This document shows, piece by piece, positions 44,383 through 55,529 of a stretch of DNA of 64,000 nucleotides. The position numbers and the translations under genes are program-made. The notes under the pieces are model-generated. The model made no database searches. It was given only the letters and a program-made list of their open reading frames with translations, and was not told the DNA's origin. This stretch comes from Pseudomonas sp. B21-056 (GTDB lineage Bacteria; Pseudomonadota; Gammaproteobacteria; Pseudomonadales; Pseudomonadaceae), in NCBI RefSeq assembly GCF_026016325.1, contig NZ_CP087203.1, positions 4,278,001 to 4,342,000 on the forward strand, in the 5' to 3' direction. Each line of letters opens with the position of its first letter. Within the stretch, counting starts at the first letter, position 1.

Positions 44383-44492
44383 CCGGGATCATGCAGGGAA
44401 CGTGAGGGTGGATTACTCTTAGGGCATGCCATGGACTTTTGACGCACTGGCGCGGTCCATGGCTGTGCTTATCAATTATGGGAGTTATGCCA

Positions 44493-44756
44493 ATGGCGCG
44501 CCTCGAACTGCAAGAACAACTCAATGCCCTGCGCGAGCAATTGGACCAGAACCCGCCCCTGTCCGAGCCGGAGCGCGAAAACCTGCAACAACTGATGGCT
44601 CAGATCGAAGCCGAAATCCAGCTGGAGAACACCCTCCAGGACACCAACCTGGTGGATGGCGTGAACCTGGCCGTGGAACGCTTCGAAGTCAGCCACCCCG
44701 CCGTTGCCGGGACGTTGCGCAACATCATGCTGACGCTGGGCAACATGGGGATCTGA
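44493..44756 (+). CDS. DUF4404-type small protein
   Basis: An 87-residue soluble protein of the DUF4404 type. It is highly acidic and helical: LELQEQLNALREQLDQNPPL, ENLQQLMAQIEAEIQLE, then VDGVNLAVERFEVSHPAVAG and LRNIMLTLGNMGI. ATG 44493 has GGGAGTTATGCCA. Function unknown. It follows the HAD-like gene on the same strand, 110 bases apart. Confidence 0.83.
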   Translation: MARLELQEQLNALREQLDQNPPLSEPERENLQQLMAQIEAEIQLENTLQDTNLVDGVNLAVERFEVSHPAVAGTLRNIMLTLGNMGI

Positions 44757-44827
44757 CCCCGGCGAATACACGGCGAATACAGGTCCTTTGTGAGCGCCCA
44801 GTCACAGCGATGTTGGACCTACTGGCC

Positions 44828-44856
44828 CCATCGCGAGCAGGCTCGCTCCCACAGAG
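44828..44856. repeat. single REP unit
   Basis: CATCGCGAGCAGGCTCGCTC plus CCACAG occurs once here, with only a remnant GCTCCCACAGG at about 44883-44893. It lies between the DUF4404 and queF stop codons. Confidence 0.85.
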
Positions 44857-44912
44857 ATTGTGGTGGACGCACATTCAGCAGCCGCTCCCACAGGATTGCC
44901 CGAACAGGGTAT

Positions 44913-45743
44913 TTACTGACGGACCAGGCGCTGGTTCGGCAGTTGCACGCTTTCGGTGCTGCGATACGGGTTGATGTCCAGGCCGCCCCGCCGCACGTAC
45001 CGCGCATACACCGTCAATTTCTCCGGCTTGAGCAAACGCTGCAGGTCGAGAAAGATGCGCTCCACACATTGCTCATGAAAGTCCGAATGCTGGCGGAAGC
45101 TGACGATGTAGGCCAGCAGGCTGGCAGGGTCCAGCGCCGCGCCGCGGTACTCCACGACAACGCTGCCCCAATCCGGCTGACTGGTCACCGGACAGTTGGA
45201 TTTGAGCAAGTGACTGTGCAGGCTTTCTTCGACGATGCGCGAATCATCGCATTGCAACAGCTCCGGACGGGGGTGCGCGTAGGAATCGACGCTGATATCC
45301 AGGTCGTCGATGCAGACGCCGGGCAGCGCCACGATGCCTTCACTTTCCACGTCCTTGAGGCTGCGAACCCGCACCTGCACCGGTTTTTCCGCGGCCGCCG
45401 AGAGGTCCTGGCGCAGGGTCGCTTCCAGGCTCGCGGTATCAGCGAACGGGGTCTGGTTCAAGGAGTTGAGGTACAGCTTGAACGACTTGGATTCAATGAT
45501 GTTCGGCGAATCCGCCGGGATCGCGAACTCACCGATCGCCACCACCGGCTTGCCGGACGGCAACAGCCACGACAGCTCGAAACAGTTCCAGAAATCCACA
45601 CCCTTGTACGGCAGAGTCTCGGCCGTCAGGCCCAGCTCCGCCCATTTCGCCGTGCGTGGGATCGGGAACAGCAGTGATGGCGTGTACGTGGCGATGTATT
45701 CGCTGGATTTGCCCAGCGGCGAGTGTTCGGCTGCGGGATGCAT
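44913..45743 (-). CDS. queF: NADPH-dependent 7-cyano-7-deazaguanine reductase
   Basis: A 276-residue enzyme reducing preQ0 to preQ1 in queuosine synthesis, of the long two-domain (YqcD) type. The QueF motif [11 protein letters not shown] (about 84-94) binds substrate, and the catalytic Cys is in [16 protein letters not shown] (about 190), with [12 protein letters not shown] following. ATG 45743 has TCAGGTTTCC upstream. No riboswitch is visible in front. It is divergent from copR. Confidence 0.95.
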   Translation of the reverse strand: MHPAAEHSPLGKSSEYIATYTPSLLFPIPRTAKWAELGLTAETLPYKGVDFWNCFELSWLLPSGKPVVAIGEFAIPADSPNIIESKSFKLYLNSLNQTPFADTASLEATLRQDLSAAAEKPVQVRVRSLKDVESEGIVALPGVCIDDLDISVDSYAHPRPELLQCDDSRIVEESLHSHLLKSNCPVTSQPDWGSVVVEYRGAALDPASLLAYIVSFRQHSDFHEQCVERIFLDLQRLLKPEKLTVYARYVRRGGLDINPYRSTESVQLPNQRLVRQ

Positions 45744-45981
45744 GACGGAAACCTGACTGAAGAATCAGCGGATTCTATCAGCCTTTGCCCAAGCCTTTGA
45801 GTGCTTACTGTCTGACGGTCAGTTCACCCTTCATCCCGGCCAACCGGATAAGATTCAGCTAGCACAAAACCTACCCCCTGTGTGGCTGCCGGCTGACGGC
45901 TCGATTACAACTTTGTCAGCTTGCGCCGCAACCGTGCCAGCCGCGGTATAACTTCACGTTGAGACATACTCTGAGCTGCCC

Positions 45982-46662
45982 ATGAAACTGCTGATCGTCG
46001 AAGACCAAACCAAAACCGGCCAATACCTGCGCCAGGGCCTGGGCGAAGCCGGGTTCAACGCCGACCTGGTGACCGACGGTATCAGCGGCCAGCAACTGGC
46101 CCTGAACGGTGAGTACGCCTTGCTGATCCTCGACGTGATGCTGCCCGGCCGCGACGGCTGGCAGATTCTGCAAGCGGTTCGCGGGGCCGGGCTGGACACC
46201 CCTGTGCTGTTCCTGACGGCGCGGGACGCGGTACAGGATCGGGTACACGGCCTGGAACTGGGTGCCGACGATTATCTGGTCAAGCCCTTCGCCTTTTCCG
46301 AATTACTGGCACGGGTCCGCAGCCTGTTGCGCCGAGGCGGTTCGACACCCCAGGAAACCAGCCTGCAACTGGCTGACCTGCGCCTGGACCTGATCCGCCG
46401 TCGTGTCGAACGCAGCGGCCGGCGCATCGACCTTACCGCCAAGGAGTTCGCCTTGCTGGAAATGCTTTTGCGCCGCCAGGGCGAGGTACTGCCCAAATCC
46501 TTGATCGCCTCCCAGGTCTGGGACATGAACTTCGACAGTGATACCAACGTCATCGAAGTGGCGATCCGGCGGCTGCGGCTCAAGATCGACGATGACTTCC
46601 CCAACAAGCTCATCCACACCGTACGGGGCATGGGCTATGTGCTGGAAGAGCGCAGCCTGTGA
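45982..46662 (+). CDS. copR: OmpR-family heavy-metal response regulator (CopR-like)
   Basis: A 226-residue regulator. The receiver (1-115) has [14 protein letters not shown], phosphoacceptor Asp in [13 protein letters not shown] and Lys in [16 protein letters not shown]; the C-terminal winged helix (about 130-222) ends [26 protein letters not shown]. The subgroup resembles CopR/CzcR. copS follows in overlap. Copper is the expected signal, by family; no copper-efflux gene is adjacent. Confidence 0.92.
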   Translation: MKLLIVEDQTKTGQYLRQGLGEAGFNADLVTDGISGQQLALNGEYALLILDVMLPGRDGWQILQAVRGAGLDTPVLFLTARDAVQDRVHGLELGADDYLVKPFAFSELLARVRSLLRRGGSTPQETSLQLADLRLDLIRRRVERSGRRIDLTAKEFALLEMLLRRQGEVLPKSLIASQVWDMNFDSDTNVIEVAIRRLRLKIDDDFPNKLIHTVRGMGYVLEERSL

Positions 46663-48011
46663 GGGACCGATGGTCGCTGAGCAGCCGCCTGGCACTGCTG
46701 TTCGCCGCCTGCACCGCCGTGGTGTCGTTGTTTGCCGGGGTATTGTTCAGCCGCGCCAGCGAGGCCCACTTCATCGAGCTGGACCAGCAATTGCTGGAAG
46801 GCAAGCTGATCGGCCTGCGCCGCGCCCTTCAGGATCTCGACGCCGAACAGACCCAGCACCGCCTGGAAGATGAACTGAGCCGACAGGCCGACCTGGCCCT
46901 GCGCATCAAAGGCAGCGACGGCGTGCGCTGGTACGACAGCTCGATCCGGATTCCAGCCCGACTGCCCGAAAGCCCCGGCCTTTCCACCCTCAGCGACGCC
47001 GATACCGATTACCGCGTACTGAACGCAGCGCTGTACCCCGACCGCCCGGCCTCACCGCAATTGACGCTGCTGCTGGACATCACCCACCACCAGCATTTCC
47101 TGCAACGCATGCAGCGCCTGATCTGGCTGACCGTCGGCCTGTCCGCCCTGGCAACCGCCCTGCTCGGCGCCTGGGTCGCTCGGCGTGGCTTGCAACCGTT
47201 ACGGCACATGGGAGTCATCGCTGGCGGGGTTTCTGCGCGCTCACTCAACGCCCGCCTGCCCGAAGATCGCATGCCTGCCGAGTTGGCGGAATTGGCCCAC
47301 AGCATCAACGCCATGCTCGGACGCCTCGATGACGCTTTTCAACGACTCTCGGCGTTCTCCGCCGACATCGCCCATGAACTGCGCACGCCGCTGTCGAACC
47401 TGCTGACCCACACCCAGGTCACCCTCACCCGCGAGCGCTCACTGGAGGATTACCGCGAGACACTGCACAGCAACCTCGAAGAATTGCAATGGATGGCGCA
47501 ACTGGTCAACGACATGCTCTACCTGGCCAAGGCCGACCACGGCTTGCTGACGCCCAGCCGCGAACCGCTGGAGTTGGCGCAAGAAGTGGATGTGCTGCTG
47601 GAGTTTTTCGCGCCACTGGCCGAAGACGCCCGGGTTCGCTTGAGCCGCGAGGGCAACGGTCACATCGAAGGGGATCGCGGCATGTTGCGCCGGGCCCTGT
47701 CCAATCTGCTGGACAATGCCCTGCGCTTCACCCCCATCGGAGGTGAAGTGCAGGTGCGAATGGTCGAGACGACCCAGGTGTTGAGTGTGAGCGTGGAGAA
47801 CAGCGGCAAAGGCATCCCGGCGGACTTGCTGCCGCGCCTGTTCGACCGTTTCTACCGCGCCGACCCGGCCCGCCGGGAAGGCAGCAGCGAACATGCCGGC
47901 CTGGGCCTGGCGATCACCCGCTCGATCATCCGCGCCCATGGCGGGGAAATCCGGTGTGAGTCAGCCGAGGGCTGGACGCGGTTCGTGATTGAGTTGCCGA
48001 AGACTTTGTAG
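46659..48011 (+). CDS. copS: heavy-metal sensor histidine kinase (CopS-like)
   Basis: A 450-residue membrane kinase: helix at 12-34, periplasmic sensor (about 35-155), helix at about 158-178, HAMP, and H-box [17 protein letters not shown] (about His242), N-box [10 protein letters not shown]-boxes [10 protein letters not shown] and [11 protein letters not shown]. It opens with GTG at 46659, overlapping the copR stop (GTGA). The stop codon is formed by the first bases of a following palindromic repeat. Likely a copper sensor by family. Confidence 0.91.
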   Translation: MRDRWSLSSRLALLFAACTAVVSLFAGVLFSRASEAHFIELDQQLLEGKLIGLRRALQDLDAEQTQHRLEDELSRQADLALRIKGSDGVRWYDSSIRIPARLPESPGLSTLSDADTDYRVLNAALYPDRPASPQLTLLLDITHHQHFLQRMQRLIWLTVGLSALATALLGAWVARRGLQPLRHMGVIAGGVSARSLNARLPEDRMPAELAELAHSINAMLGRLDDAFQRLSAFSADIAHELRTPLSNLLTHTQVTLTRERSLEDYRETLHSNLEELQWMAQLVNDMLYLAKADHGLLTPSREPLELAQEVDVLLEFFAPLAEDARVRLSREGNGHIEGDRGMLRRALSNLLDNALRFTPIGGEVQVRMVETTQVLSVSVENSGKGIPADLLPRLFDRFYRADPARREGSSEHAGLGLAITRSIIRAHGGEIRCESAEGWTRFVIELPKTL

Positions 48012-48104
48012 GAGCTGGCGAAGCCTGCGATCTTTCGATCTTTCGCTTGAGACTCAAGCGCCAACGGAAAGATCGCAGCCTCGTTGCACTCGGCAGCTCC
48101 TACA
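48009..48104. repeat. long palindrome, third repeat family, overlapping the copS stop
   Basis: TAGGAGCTGGCGAAGCCTGC and GATCTTTC arms pair with GAAAGATCGCAG and GGCAGCTCCTA across about 96 bases, with an inner CTTGAGACTCAAG loop palindrome. The element starts at the copS TAG stop codon. Confidence 0.85.
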
Positions 48105-48108
48105 AAAG

Positions 48109-48138
48109 CCCAGCGGGGATAAATCCCCTCGCCACAGG
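48109..48138. repeat. half-element of the GGGGATAAATCCCC family
   Basis: CCAGCGGGGATAAATCCCCT then CGCCACAGG matches one arm of the pair at 13232-13373. It lies between copS and the lolE stop. Confidence 0.85.
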
Positions 48139-48153
48139 GGACCGCACGGGGCT

Positions 48154-49398
48154 TTAGGAATACCGCAACGCCTGCGCCGGCTCGATCTTCGCCGCGCGCC
48201 AGGCCGGGTAGACGGTGGCGAGGAAGCTCAGGATGAAACCTGCGGAACAGATCAGCACCACGTCGCCGCGCTGAAGCTCCGACGGCAGGTTACTGACGAA
48301 GTACACATCCGAACTGAAAATGTGCTGGCCGGTGACCCGCTCCAGCCAGCCCACCAGCTCACTGACATTCAGCGCCGCAATCACCCCCAGCACGCCACCG
48401 ATCACCGTGCCGACGATCCCGATCACCGTGCCCTGAACCATGAAGATCGCCATGATCTGCCGCGGCGTGGCACCGATGGTACGCAGGATCGCGATGTCCG
48501 CGCCCTTGTCGTTCACCACCATGATCAGCGTGGCGATGATGTTGAACGCCGCCACCGCGACGATCATCAGCAACAACAGGCCGATCATGGTCTTTTCCAT
48601 TTTCATGGCACTGAACAGGCTGCCCTGAGTGTGGGTCCAGTCGTCGGCCTTGTAGTCCGTACCCAGGCCCGTGGCGATATCACCGGAGACCTTCGGTGCG
48701 GCGTACAGGTCCTTCACCGCCAGGCGCACGCTCTGCACCTGGTTCGGCTGCCAGTGCTGCATCTGCGCGGCATCGGCCAGGTGGATCAGGGCCATGGAGC
48801 CATCCAGCTCGGCGCCGACCTTGAACACGCCGACCACGTTCAGTCGTTGCATCCGCGGCGTGATGCCGCCCGGCGCGGTGCTGACTTCCGGCACGATCAG
48901 GGTCAACTTGTCGCCAACGTTCAGGCGGAAGCGCCGGGCGGTGATTTCACCGATCACCACACCAAACTCACCCGGTTTCAAGGCATCGAGACGGCCCTGG
49001 ACGATGTGTTGGGCGACGATGGACACCTTGCCTTCCTGGGCGGGGTCGACGCCGCTGATCTGGATCGGCTGCATCGAGCCCTTGTAACTCAGCATGCCTT
49101 CCATCTCGGTGAACGGCACGGCGGCGATCACCTCGGGATTTTTCAGCGCGGCGGCGGCCACCGGCTGCCAATCGTCGATCGGATTGACCCCGACGATGGT
49201 GGCATGGGGCACCATGCCGAGGATGCGCGAGCTCATTTCGCGCTGGAAGCCGTTCATCACCGACAGCACCACGATCATCGCCAGCACACCCAGGGCGAGG
49301 CCGATCATCGAGGTCATGGAGATGAACGAAACAAAGCGATTGCGGCGCTTTGCGCGGGTATAGCGCGTGCCGATGAAGATCGATAACGGTCTGAACAT
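48154..49398 (-). CDS. lolE: lipoprotein-releasing ABC permease LolE
   Basis: A 414-residue inner-membrane permease that with LolC and LolD releases lipoproteins to LolA. Four helices: one at about 25-45 and three near 270-300, 315-345 and 375-400, with a large periplasmic domain between. N-terminus [20 protein letters not shown] and C-terminus AARWRAAKIEPAQALRYS-like (AWRAAKIEPAQALRYS) are typical. It is separated from lolD by a 63-base gap containing a hairpin. Assignment as LolE rather than LolC is by gene order. Confidence 0.91.
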   Translation of the reverse strand: MFRPLSIFIGTRYTRAKRRNRFVSFISMTSMIGLALGVLAMIVVLSVMNGFQREMSSRILGMVPHATIVGVNPIDDWQPVAAAALKNPEVIAAVPFTEMEGMLSYKGSMQPIQISGVDPAQEGKVSIVAQHIVQGRLDALKPGEFGVVIGEITARRFRLNVGDKLTLIVPEVSTAPGGITPRMQRLNVVGVFKVGAELDGSMALIHLADAAQMQHWQPNQVQSVRLAVKDLYAAPKVSGDIATGLGTDYKADDWTHTQGSLFSAMKMEKTMIGLLLLMIVAVAAFNIIATLIMVVNDKGADIAILRTIGATPRQIMAIFMVQGTVIGIVGTVIGGVLGVIAALNVSELVGWLERVTGQHIFSSDVYFVSNLPSELQRGDVVLICSAGFILSFLATVYPAWRAAKIEPAQALRYS

Positions 49399-49425
49399 TC
49401 GCGGAGCACCGTAGAAAAATTGAAG

Positions 49426-49452
49426 ACCCGGCGCGGGTTGCAGGCGCCGGGT
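49426..49452 (-). terminator. hairpin between lolD and lolE (possible attenuator)
   Basis: ACCCGGCGC and GCGCCGGGT form a perfect nine-base stem with a nine-base loop. Read on the minus strand it is followed by CTTCAATTTTTC, resembling a weak intrinsic terminator inside the operon. Confidence 0.6.
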
Positions 49453-49461
49453 TGCGGGCGG

Positions 49462-50152
<691 letters not shown>

Positions 50153-50160
<8 letters not shown>

Positions 50161-51403
50161 AACGTAACGCCTCCGCAGGCTGGGTGCGCGCGGCACGCCA
50201 GGCTGGATACAGGGTGGCGAGGAAACTCAGGATCAACGCGGCGCCACAGACCATCAACACGTCATCGGCCTGCAATTGCGACGGCAGGTAGTCGATGAAA
50301 TACACGTCGGCGTTGAGAAATTTGTGCCCGATCAGGCCTTCCAGGGCGGCAATCGCGGCGCTGACGTTCAGCGCGGCGAACATCCCGACCAGGGCGCCGA
50401 CCAGCGTACCGATCACACCGATGACGGTGCCCTGGACCATGAAGATGCGCATGATCTGCCCCGGCGTGGCGCCCAGGGTCCGCAGAATGGCGATATCCCC
50501 CTTCTTGTCATTCACCACCATCACCAGCGTGGAAATGATGTTGAACGCGGCGACGGCGACGATCAGCAGCAACAGCAGGCCGATCATGGCTTTTTCCATG
50601 CGGATCGCCTGGTACAGGTTGCCGTGGGTGCGGGTCCAGTCCCGGGCGTAGTAGCGGTCTTCGCCAAGCTGCTGGGCGATGGTCCACGCGACACGCGGCG
50701 CCTGGAACAGATCGTCGAACTTCAACCGCAGGCCCTGGACCTGATCCGGCTTCCAGCGATGCAGGCGCGCCAGGTCCTGGAGGTTGGTAACACCCAGGTA
50801 ACCGTCCAGCTCCCCGGCGCCGACATGGAAAATGCCGACCACGGTAAAGCGTTTCATGCGCGGGAACACGCCGCCCGGGGTCACGGTGACTTCCGGCGCG
50901 ACGAAGGTCAGCTTGTCGCCGATGGTCACGCCCAGCTTGGTCGCGGCCTTGTCGCCAATCACGATGCCGAAGCTGCCCGGCGCCAGGTCGTCGAGCCGGC
51001 CCTGCTGCATGAAATTGTCGATGATCGACACCTTCCGCTCGAGCCCGGGGTCGATGCCGTTGAGCAGGACCTTGGACACCTTGCCGTCGTTGGTCAGCAG
51101 CCCCTGCATCTGGGTGAAGGGCGCAACGGCCAGCACCTGCGGGTTCTGCTTGACCTTGGCGGCCAGGCTCGGCCAGTCGCTGATGGCTTCGCCGGATTCG
51201 ACGGTGGCGTGGGGCACCATGCCCAGCACGCGAGTGCGCATTTCATGGTCGAAGCCGTTCATCACCGACAACACGACAATCATCACGACCACGCCAAGGG
51301 CCAGCCCGATGATGGATGTCAGGGAAATGAACGATACGAAATGATTGCGACGTTTTGCACGGGTATAACGCGTGCCGATGAATACGAAGAGAGGTCTGAA
51401 CAT
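50153..51403 (-). CDS. lolC: lipoprotein-releasing ABC permease LolC
   Basis: A 416-residue paralogue of the LolE protein at 48154, sharing [20 protein letters not shown] at the N-terminus and [16 protein letters not shown] at the end. Helices at about 25-45, 270-295, 320-350 and 380-400. ATG 51403 agrees with the LolE start; a longer frame has no support. First gene of the lol operon; its region of start is close to the divergent PilZ gene. Confidence 0.91.
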
Positions 51404-51497
51404 GTCGGGGCTTGTTCGGAGGGAAAAGGAACGTCCTTGTGGCGGGGGTCTCAAACCAGCTTTACACTCAGACCACCGCCGCTACCATGGGTTCGCC

Positions 51498-52094
51498 ATG
51501 TCGACATTAGATGAAGAAGATCGCCGCGAATACTACCGTATCGAGGACACGATCGCACTGGAAATTCGGCCCCTCTCCATTCCTGAAGCTGCTGGCCAGG
51601 AAGTGTTGCAGGATCCTTCTCCATTGTTCAATCTGCTCAGCGAACTGCACCTGAGCGAGTTCGAGTCACAGCACCTGCTGCGCCAGATCAGCGAGCGCGA
51701 ACGCAGCATCGCGGCCTATCTCAAGGTCATGAACAAGCGTATCGACCTGCTCAGCCAGATCGTCGCCCTGACCGTGCTCGGTGAAATCGGCGAACCACAA
51801 CCAGTGATCATTTCCGAAGGCGGCATCGACTTCCAGTACCCCACCCCGATTGCCATCGGCACGCACCTGTCGATCAAACTGGTGCTCATGCCCCAGGCCC
51901 TGGGGCTGTTGCTGCGGGCGCGGGTCACCCACTGCGACCGCAAGGGTGGCGGCTACGACGTGGGCACCGAGTTCGAGCGCCCGACCGACGCCCAGCGCCA
52001 GTTGCTGGCGCGCTACATCCTGCAGAAACAGGCGCAAGAACGTCGCCTGGCGCGGGAACTGAACGAATCAGGTATCAATAAGGAAGAACCGTGA
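51498..52094 (+). CDS. PilZ-domain c-di-GMP-binding protein
   Basis: A 198-residue cytoplasmic protein. The c-di-GMP contact residues are split: RREYYRI near residue 9 (the RxxxR part) and ISEGGIDF near 114 (the xSxxG part), with a roughly 70-residue helical insert (LLSELHLSEFESQHLLRQIS) between. It ends in a charged helix and overlaps ugpQ by 4 bases. The gene is divergent from lolC. Start ATG 51498 is family-like, though the ribosome site is weak. Confidence 0.83.
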   Translation: MSTLDEEDRREYYRIEDTIALEIRPLSIPEAAGQEVLQDPSPLFNLLSELHLSEFESQHLLRQISERERSIAAYLKVMNKRIDLLSQIVALTVLGEIGEPQPVIISEGGIDFQYPTPIAIGTHLSIKLVLMPQALGLLLRARVTHCDRKGGGYDVGTEFERPTDAQRQLLARYILQKQAQERRLARELNESGINKEEP

Positions 52095-52813
52095 CCCTCA
52101 TTTATGGCCACCGCGGCGCCAAGGGCGAAGCACCGGAAAACACCCTGACCGGTTTTCAGGAATGTCTCAAGCACGGTGTACGCCGTTGCGAACTGGACCT
52201 GCACCTGTCCATGGACGGCGAGTTGATGGTGATCCACGACCCGACCCTCAAGCGCACGACCGATCGTCGGGGCAAGGTGGTGGAGCATTCCGCCGCCGAG
52301 CTGGTGACCTACGATGCGCGCAAGGGTGGCCCGGGCTGGATCAAGCCTTGCCCGATTCCGCGCCTGGAAGAACTGTTCGAACAGTGCGACTTCGAGCATT
52401 GGCAACTGGAAGTCAAAAGCGCTTCACGCACCCGGGCGGCCGCCACCGTACTGGGAATCCGCGAAATGGCCCAGCGCTTCGGCCTGCTGGACAAAGTCAC
52501 CATCACCTCCAGCTCCCGGGAAGTGCTCAAGGCCGCCCTGGAATTGACCCCGGACATCTCCCGCGGACTGGTAGCCGAGTACGCCTGGCTCGACCCGCTG
52601 AAGGTCGCCCAGAGCTACGGTTGTGAGATTCTGGCGTTGAACTGGACCTTGTGCACGCCCGAACGCCTGATCAAGGCGCAGCGTCAGGGGCTGCATGTGT
52701 CGGTGTGGACCGTCAACGAGCCTGCACTGATGCGCAGACTCGCCGACTTTGGCGCTGACAGCCTGATTACAGACTTTCCCGGTTTGGCCACTGCCACCCT
52801 CGAGAATTGCTGA
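52091..52813 (+). CDS. ugpQ: glycerophosphodiester phosphodiesterase
   Basis: A 240-residue metal-dependent enzyme that hydrolyses glycerophosphodiesters to glycerol 3-phosphate and alcohol. Motifs: GHRGAKGEAPENTLTGF (catalytic His and Glu, residues 6-22), ELDLHLSMDGELMVIHD (metal and second His) and WTVNEPALMRRL. It opens with GTG at 52091, overlapping the PilZ stop (GTGA). The order PilZ-ugpQ-sthA matches P. aeruginosa. Confidence 0.93.
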   Translation: MTLIYGHRGAKGEAPENTLTGFQECLKHGVRRCELDLHLSMDGELMVIHDPTLKRTTDRRGKVVEHSAAELVTYDARKGGPGWIKPCPIPRLEELFEQCDFEHWQLEVKSASRTRAAATVLGIREMAQRFGLLDKVTITSSSREVLKAALELTPDISRGLVAEYAWLDPLKVAQSYGCEILALNWTLCTPERLIKAQRQGLHVSVWTVNEPALMRRLADFGADSLITDFPGLATATLENC

Positions 52814-52855
52814 AATCGGTCTCCCCGGCCGGCTCAGGCCACCGGCCGGAGCCGC

Positions 52856-54250
52856 TCAAAAAAGCCGGTTGAGCCCGTCATAGGCCGCTACCCGATAGGC
52901 TTCGGCCATGGTCGGGTAGTTGAACGTGGTGTTGACGAAGTACTTCAGCGTGTTCAGCTCGCCCGGCTGGTTCATGATCGCCTGGCCGATGTGGACGATC
53001 TCCGAAGCCTGGTAACCGAAGCAGTGCACGCCGAGCACTTCCAGCGTCTCGCGGTGGAACAGGATCTTCAGCATGCCTTGCGGTTCACCGGCGATCTGCG
53101 CCCGCGCCATGCTCTTGAAGAAGGCCTTGCCGACTTCATAGGGCACCTTGGCCTGGGTCAGCTCCTGTTCGTTCTTGCCGATCGAGCTGATCTCCGGGAT
53201 GGTGTAGATACCGGTCGGCACATCGTTGACGAAGCGCCAGCTACCGTTGTCGACGATGCTGCCGGCGGCCGAACGCCCCTGGTCGTGGGCGGCACTGGCC
53301 AGGCTCGGCCAGCCAATCACGTCACCGGCGCCATAGATGTTCGGCACACAGGTGCGGTAGTTCTCGTCGACTTCGATCTGGCCGCGGCTGTTGACCTTCA
53401 CGCCGATGTTTTCCAGGCCCAGGGCATCGGTGTTGCCGGTGCGGCCGTTGCACCAGAGCAAGGCGTCGGCCTTGATCTTCTTGCCGGACTTGAGGTGCAG
53501 GATCACGCCGTTGTCGACGCCTTCGACGCGGTCGTAATCTTCGTTGTGGCGCACTGTGATGTTGTTGTTGCTGAAGTGATAGCTCAGGGCCTGGGAGATT
53601 TCCGAGTCCAGGAAGCTCAGCAACTGGCCACGGTTGTCCACCAGTTCCACCAGCACGCCCAGGCCGCTGAAGATCGACGCATATTCGCAACCGATCACGC
53701 CGGCGCCGTAGACAATGAGCTTACGCGGGGTGTGGCCCAGGCTGAGGATGGTGTCGCTATCGTAGATACGGGCGTGGTTGAAATCGATGTCGGCAGGACG
53801 ATAAGGACGCGAACCGGTGGCGATGATGATGTGCTTGGCCACCAGCTTTTCCACTACGCCATTGCCGCAGACCACTTCCACGGTCTGCTCGTCGGCAAAG
53901 CTGCCGGTGCCGAAGAAGACGTCGACACGATTGCGGGCGTAGTAGCCGGTACGCGAGGCCACCTGCTTGGAGATCACCTTCTCGGCGCTCTTGAGCACGT
54001 CGGGGAAGGAGAACCAGCGCGGCTCGCCGATGGCCCGGAACATCGGGTTGGTGTTGAACTGCATGATCTGCCGGACCGAGTGACGCAAGGCCTTGGACGG
54101 GATGGTACCCAAGTGAGTGCAGTTGCCGCCGACCTGGCGACGGCTGTCGACCATCGCCACCTTGCGTCCTGCCTTGGCGGCGTTCATTGCCGCGCCTTCT
54201 CCCGCCGGGCCGGAACCCAGTACCACCACGTCGTAGTTGTAGACAGCCAT
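52856..54250 (-). CDS. sthA: soluble pyridine nucleotide transhydrogenase
   Basis: A 464-residue flavoprotein interconverting NADH and NADPH. It has the FAD motif [17 protein letters not shown] near residue 12 and the reductase-like [13 protein letters not shown], where the second redox cysteine is Thr, as is normal for SthA. NAD motif [13 protein letters not shown] and the dimer end [14 protein letters not shown] are intact. ATG at 54250 has GAGGAGTACGC upstream. It converges with ugpQ. Confidence 0.95.
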   Translation of the reverse strand: MAVYNYDVVVLGSGPAGEGAAMNAAKAGRKVAMVDSRRQVGGNCTHLGTIPSKALRHSVRQIMQFNTNPMFRAIGEPRWFSFPDVLKSAEKVISKQVASRTGYYARNRVDVFFGTGSFADEQTVEVVCGNGVVEKLVAKHIIIATGSRPYRPADIDFNHARIYDSDTILSLGHTPRKLIVYGAGVIGCEYASIFSGLGVLVELVDNRGQLLSFLDSEISQALSYHFSNNNITVRHNEDYDRVEGVDNGVILHLKSGKKIKADALLWCNGRTGNTDALGLENIGVKVNSRGQIEVDENYRTCVPNIYGAGDVIGWPSLASAAHDQGRSAAGSIVDNGSWRFVNDVPTGIYTIPEISSIGKNEQELTQAKVPYEVGKAFFKSMARAQIAGEPQGMLKILFHRETLEVLGVHCFGYQASEIVHIGQAIMNQPGELNTLKYFVNTTFNYPTMAEAYRVAAYDGLNRLF

Positions 54251-54458
54251 GCGTACTCCTCAGAACAGGCCGTGGCACCCGGTATGGCGCCGACGGCTAA
54301 ATCACGCCGATTGCGGCATGAAGGAACAATTTTGGGCCGGTTCAGGCACCCGACCGTCGTCTATAGATACGTCAAGCCGCGCACATTACCCCTTGGTCGC
54401 GTCAGAGGCTAGTTTTGCTGCGCTATTTCGCCACACCTACCCTTTCACCAAGCTGTCA

Positions 54459-55475
54459 TCATTGGGTTTTCCCGCTGCTGATCCGTTCAAACGCATCGTT
54501 GGTACGGGTGACGAAACGATCATTGTCCCGGAGCACGAAAAATACCCCAATGTCATGTTTTTTGGCATAGTCCCAACCCCGTTCAGGCCCGAGAATCAGC
54601 AACAGCGTCGATAGTCCATCGGCCATCAACGCCGAAGGATGAATCACCGTGACTGACGCCAGGTTGTGTAGGACCGGTGCACCGGTGCGTGCGTCGAAGG
54701 TGTGGGAATAACGCGCGCCGTCCTGCTCGAAGTATCGGCGGTAGTCGCCGGATGTTGAAACCCCGTAGCCGTTGACCTCGATGACACGCTCGGCCACCTG
54801 TCGGTCATCCCGTGGCTCTTCCAGGGCAACACGCCACGCCGAGCCATCCGGTTTGCGCCCAACGGCCTTGAGTTCACCAGTGGCTTCGGCCAGGTAACTG
54901 TCGATGCCCAGGGCCTGGAGCCGGGCGGAGATCCGGTCGACGGCGTAGCCTGCGGCAATACTGTTGAAATCGACTTCCACCGGAGCGTCCTTGCATAGCC
55001 GATCACCCTCGATGCGCAAGTGGGCATGGCCGACGCGCTGTCGCACCTGGGCCAGGGCCTCGACGCTAGGCACTTTTTCTTCCCGGGACTGGGGACCGAA
55101 GCCCCACAGGTTCAGCAGCGGCTCCACCGTCAGGTCAAAGGCGCCATCGCTTTGCGAGGACAACTGCTCGCCCACGCGAATCAATTCCAGCACCGGAGCG
55201 GGCATGACCTGGCAACTGTTGGCCGGCAGCGCGTTGAAACGCTCGATGTCCGAGTCGCTGCGGTAGGTGGAAAACTGCCGATCCACATCGACGAGGATAG
55301 TGTCCACTTCGGCCTGCACCGTTTTCGGACCGGGAGAGGCCGAATGCCTGACGTACTGAATGGAATAGTGACTGCCCATGGTCGGGCCGTCGAAACGCTC
55401 CAGGGTGTCGCCGTTGTCGCAGCCGGACAAAACACCCGCCAGGACCACAAGCACTCCCCATCGTCCAGTTAACAA
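54459..55475 (-). CDS. apbE: FAD:protein FMN transferase ApbE (lipoprotein)
   Basis: A 338-residue ApbE family enzyme attaching FMN to Thr of target proteins. The lipobox VLSGC makes it a lipoprotein. Conserved: TMGSHYSIQY, FSTYRSDSDIERFN, VDFNSIAAGYAVD and the Mg-binding HTFDARTGAPV stretch near SHTFDARTG. I choose TTG at 55475, because AGGGGAG lies 8 bases upstream and gives a normal signal peptide; an ATG at 55508 lacks a ribosome site. No nqr genes adjoin it here. Confidence 0.87.
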   Translation of the reverse strand: MLTGRWGVLVVLAGVLSGCDNGDTLERFDGPTMGSHYSIQYVRHSASPGPKTVQAEVDTILVDVDRQFSTYRSDSDIERFNALPANSCQVMPAPVLELIRVGEQLSSQSDGAFDLTVEPLLNLWGFGPQSREEKVPSVEALAQVRQRVGHAHLRIEGDRLCKDAPVEVDFNSIAAGYAVDRISARLQALGIDSYLAEATGELKAVGRKPDGSAWRVALEEPRDDRQVAERVIEVNGYGVSTSGDYRRYFEQDGARYSHTFDARTGAPVLHNLASVTVIHPSALMADGLSTLLLILGPERGWDYAKKHDIGVFFVLRDNDRFVTRTNDAFERISSGKTQ

Positions 55476-55529
55476 ATCTTCATCTCCCCTCAAAACCGCG
55501 ACAGCCATTATGAACAAAGCCCAACCCCC

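Noticed and set aside
45744..45981. preQ1 riboswitch upstream of queF
   Set aside because: No compact pseudoknot-like H-type motif is visible in the leader, and these are not typical for Pseudomonas.
47989..49386. 465-codon plus-strand frame opposite lolE
   Set aside because: It is the antisense shadow of lolE, with low-complexity Arg/His/Asp-rich content typical of GC-rich complements.
52991..54412. 473-codon plus-strand frame opposite sthA
   Set aside because: Antisense shadow of a well-recognised gene; no ribosome site or domain.
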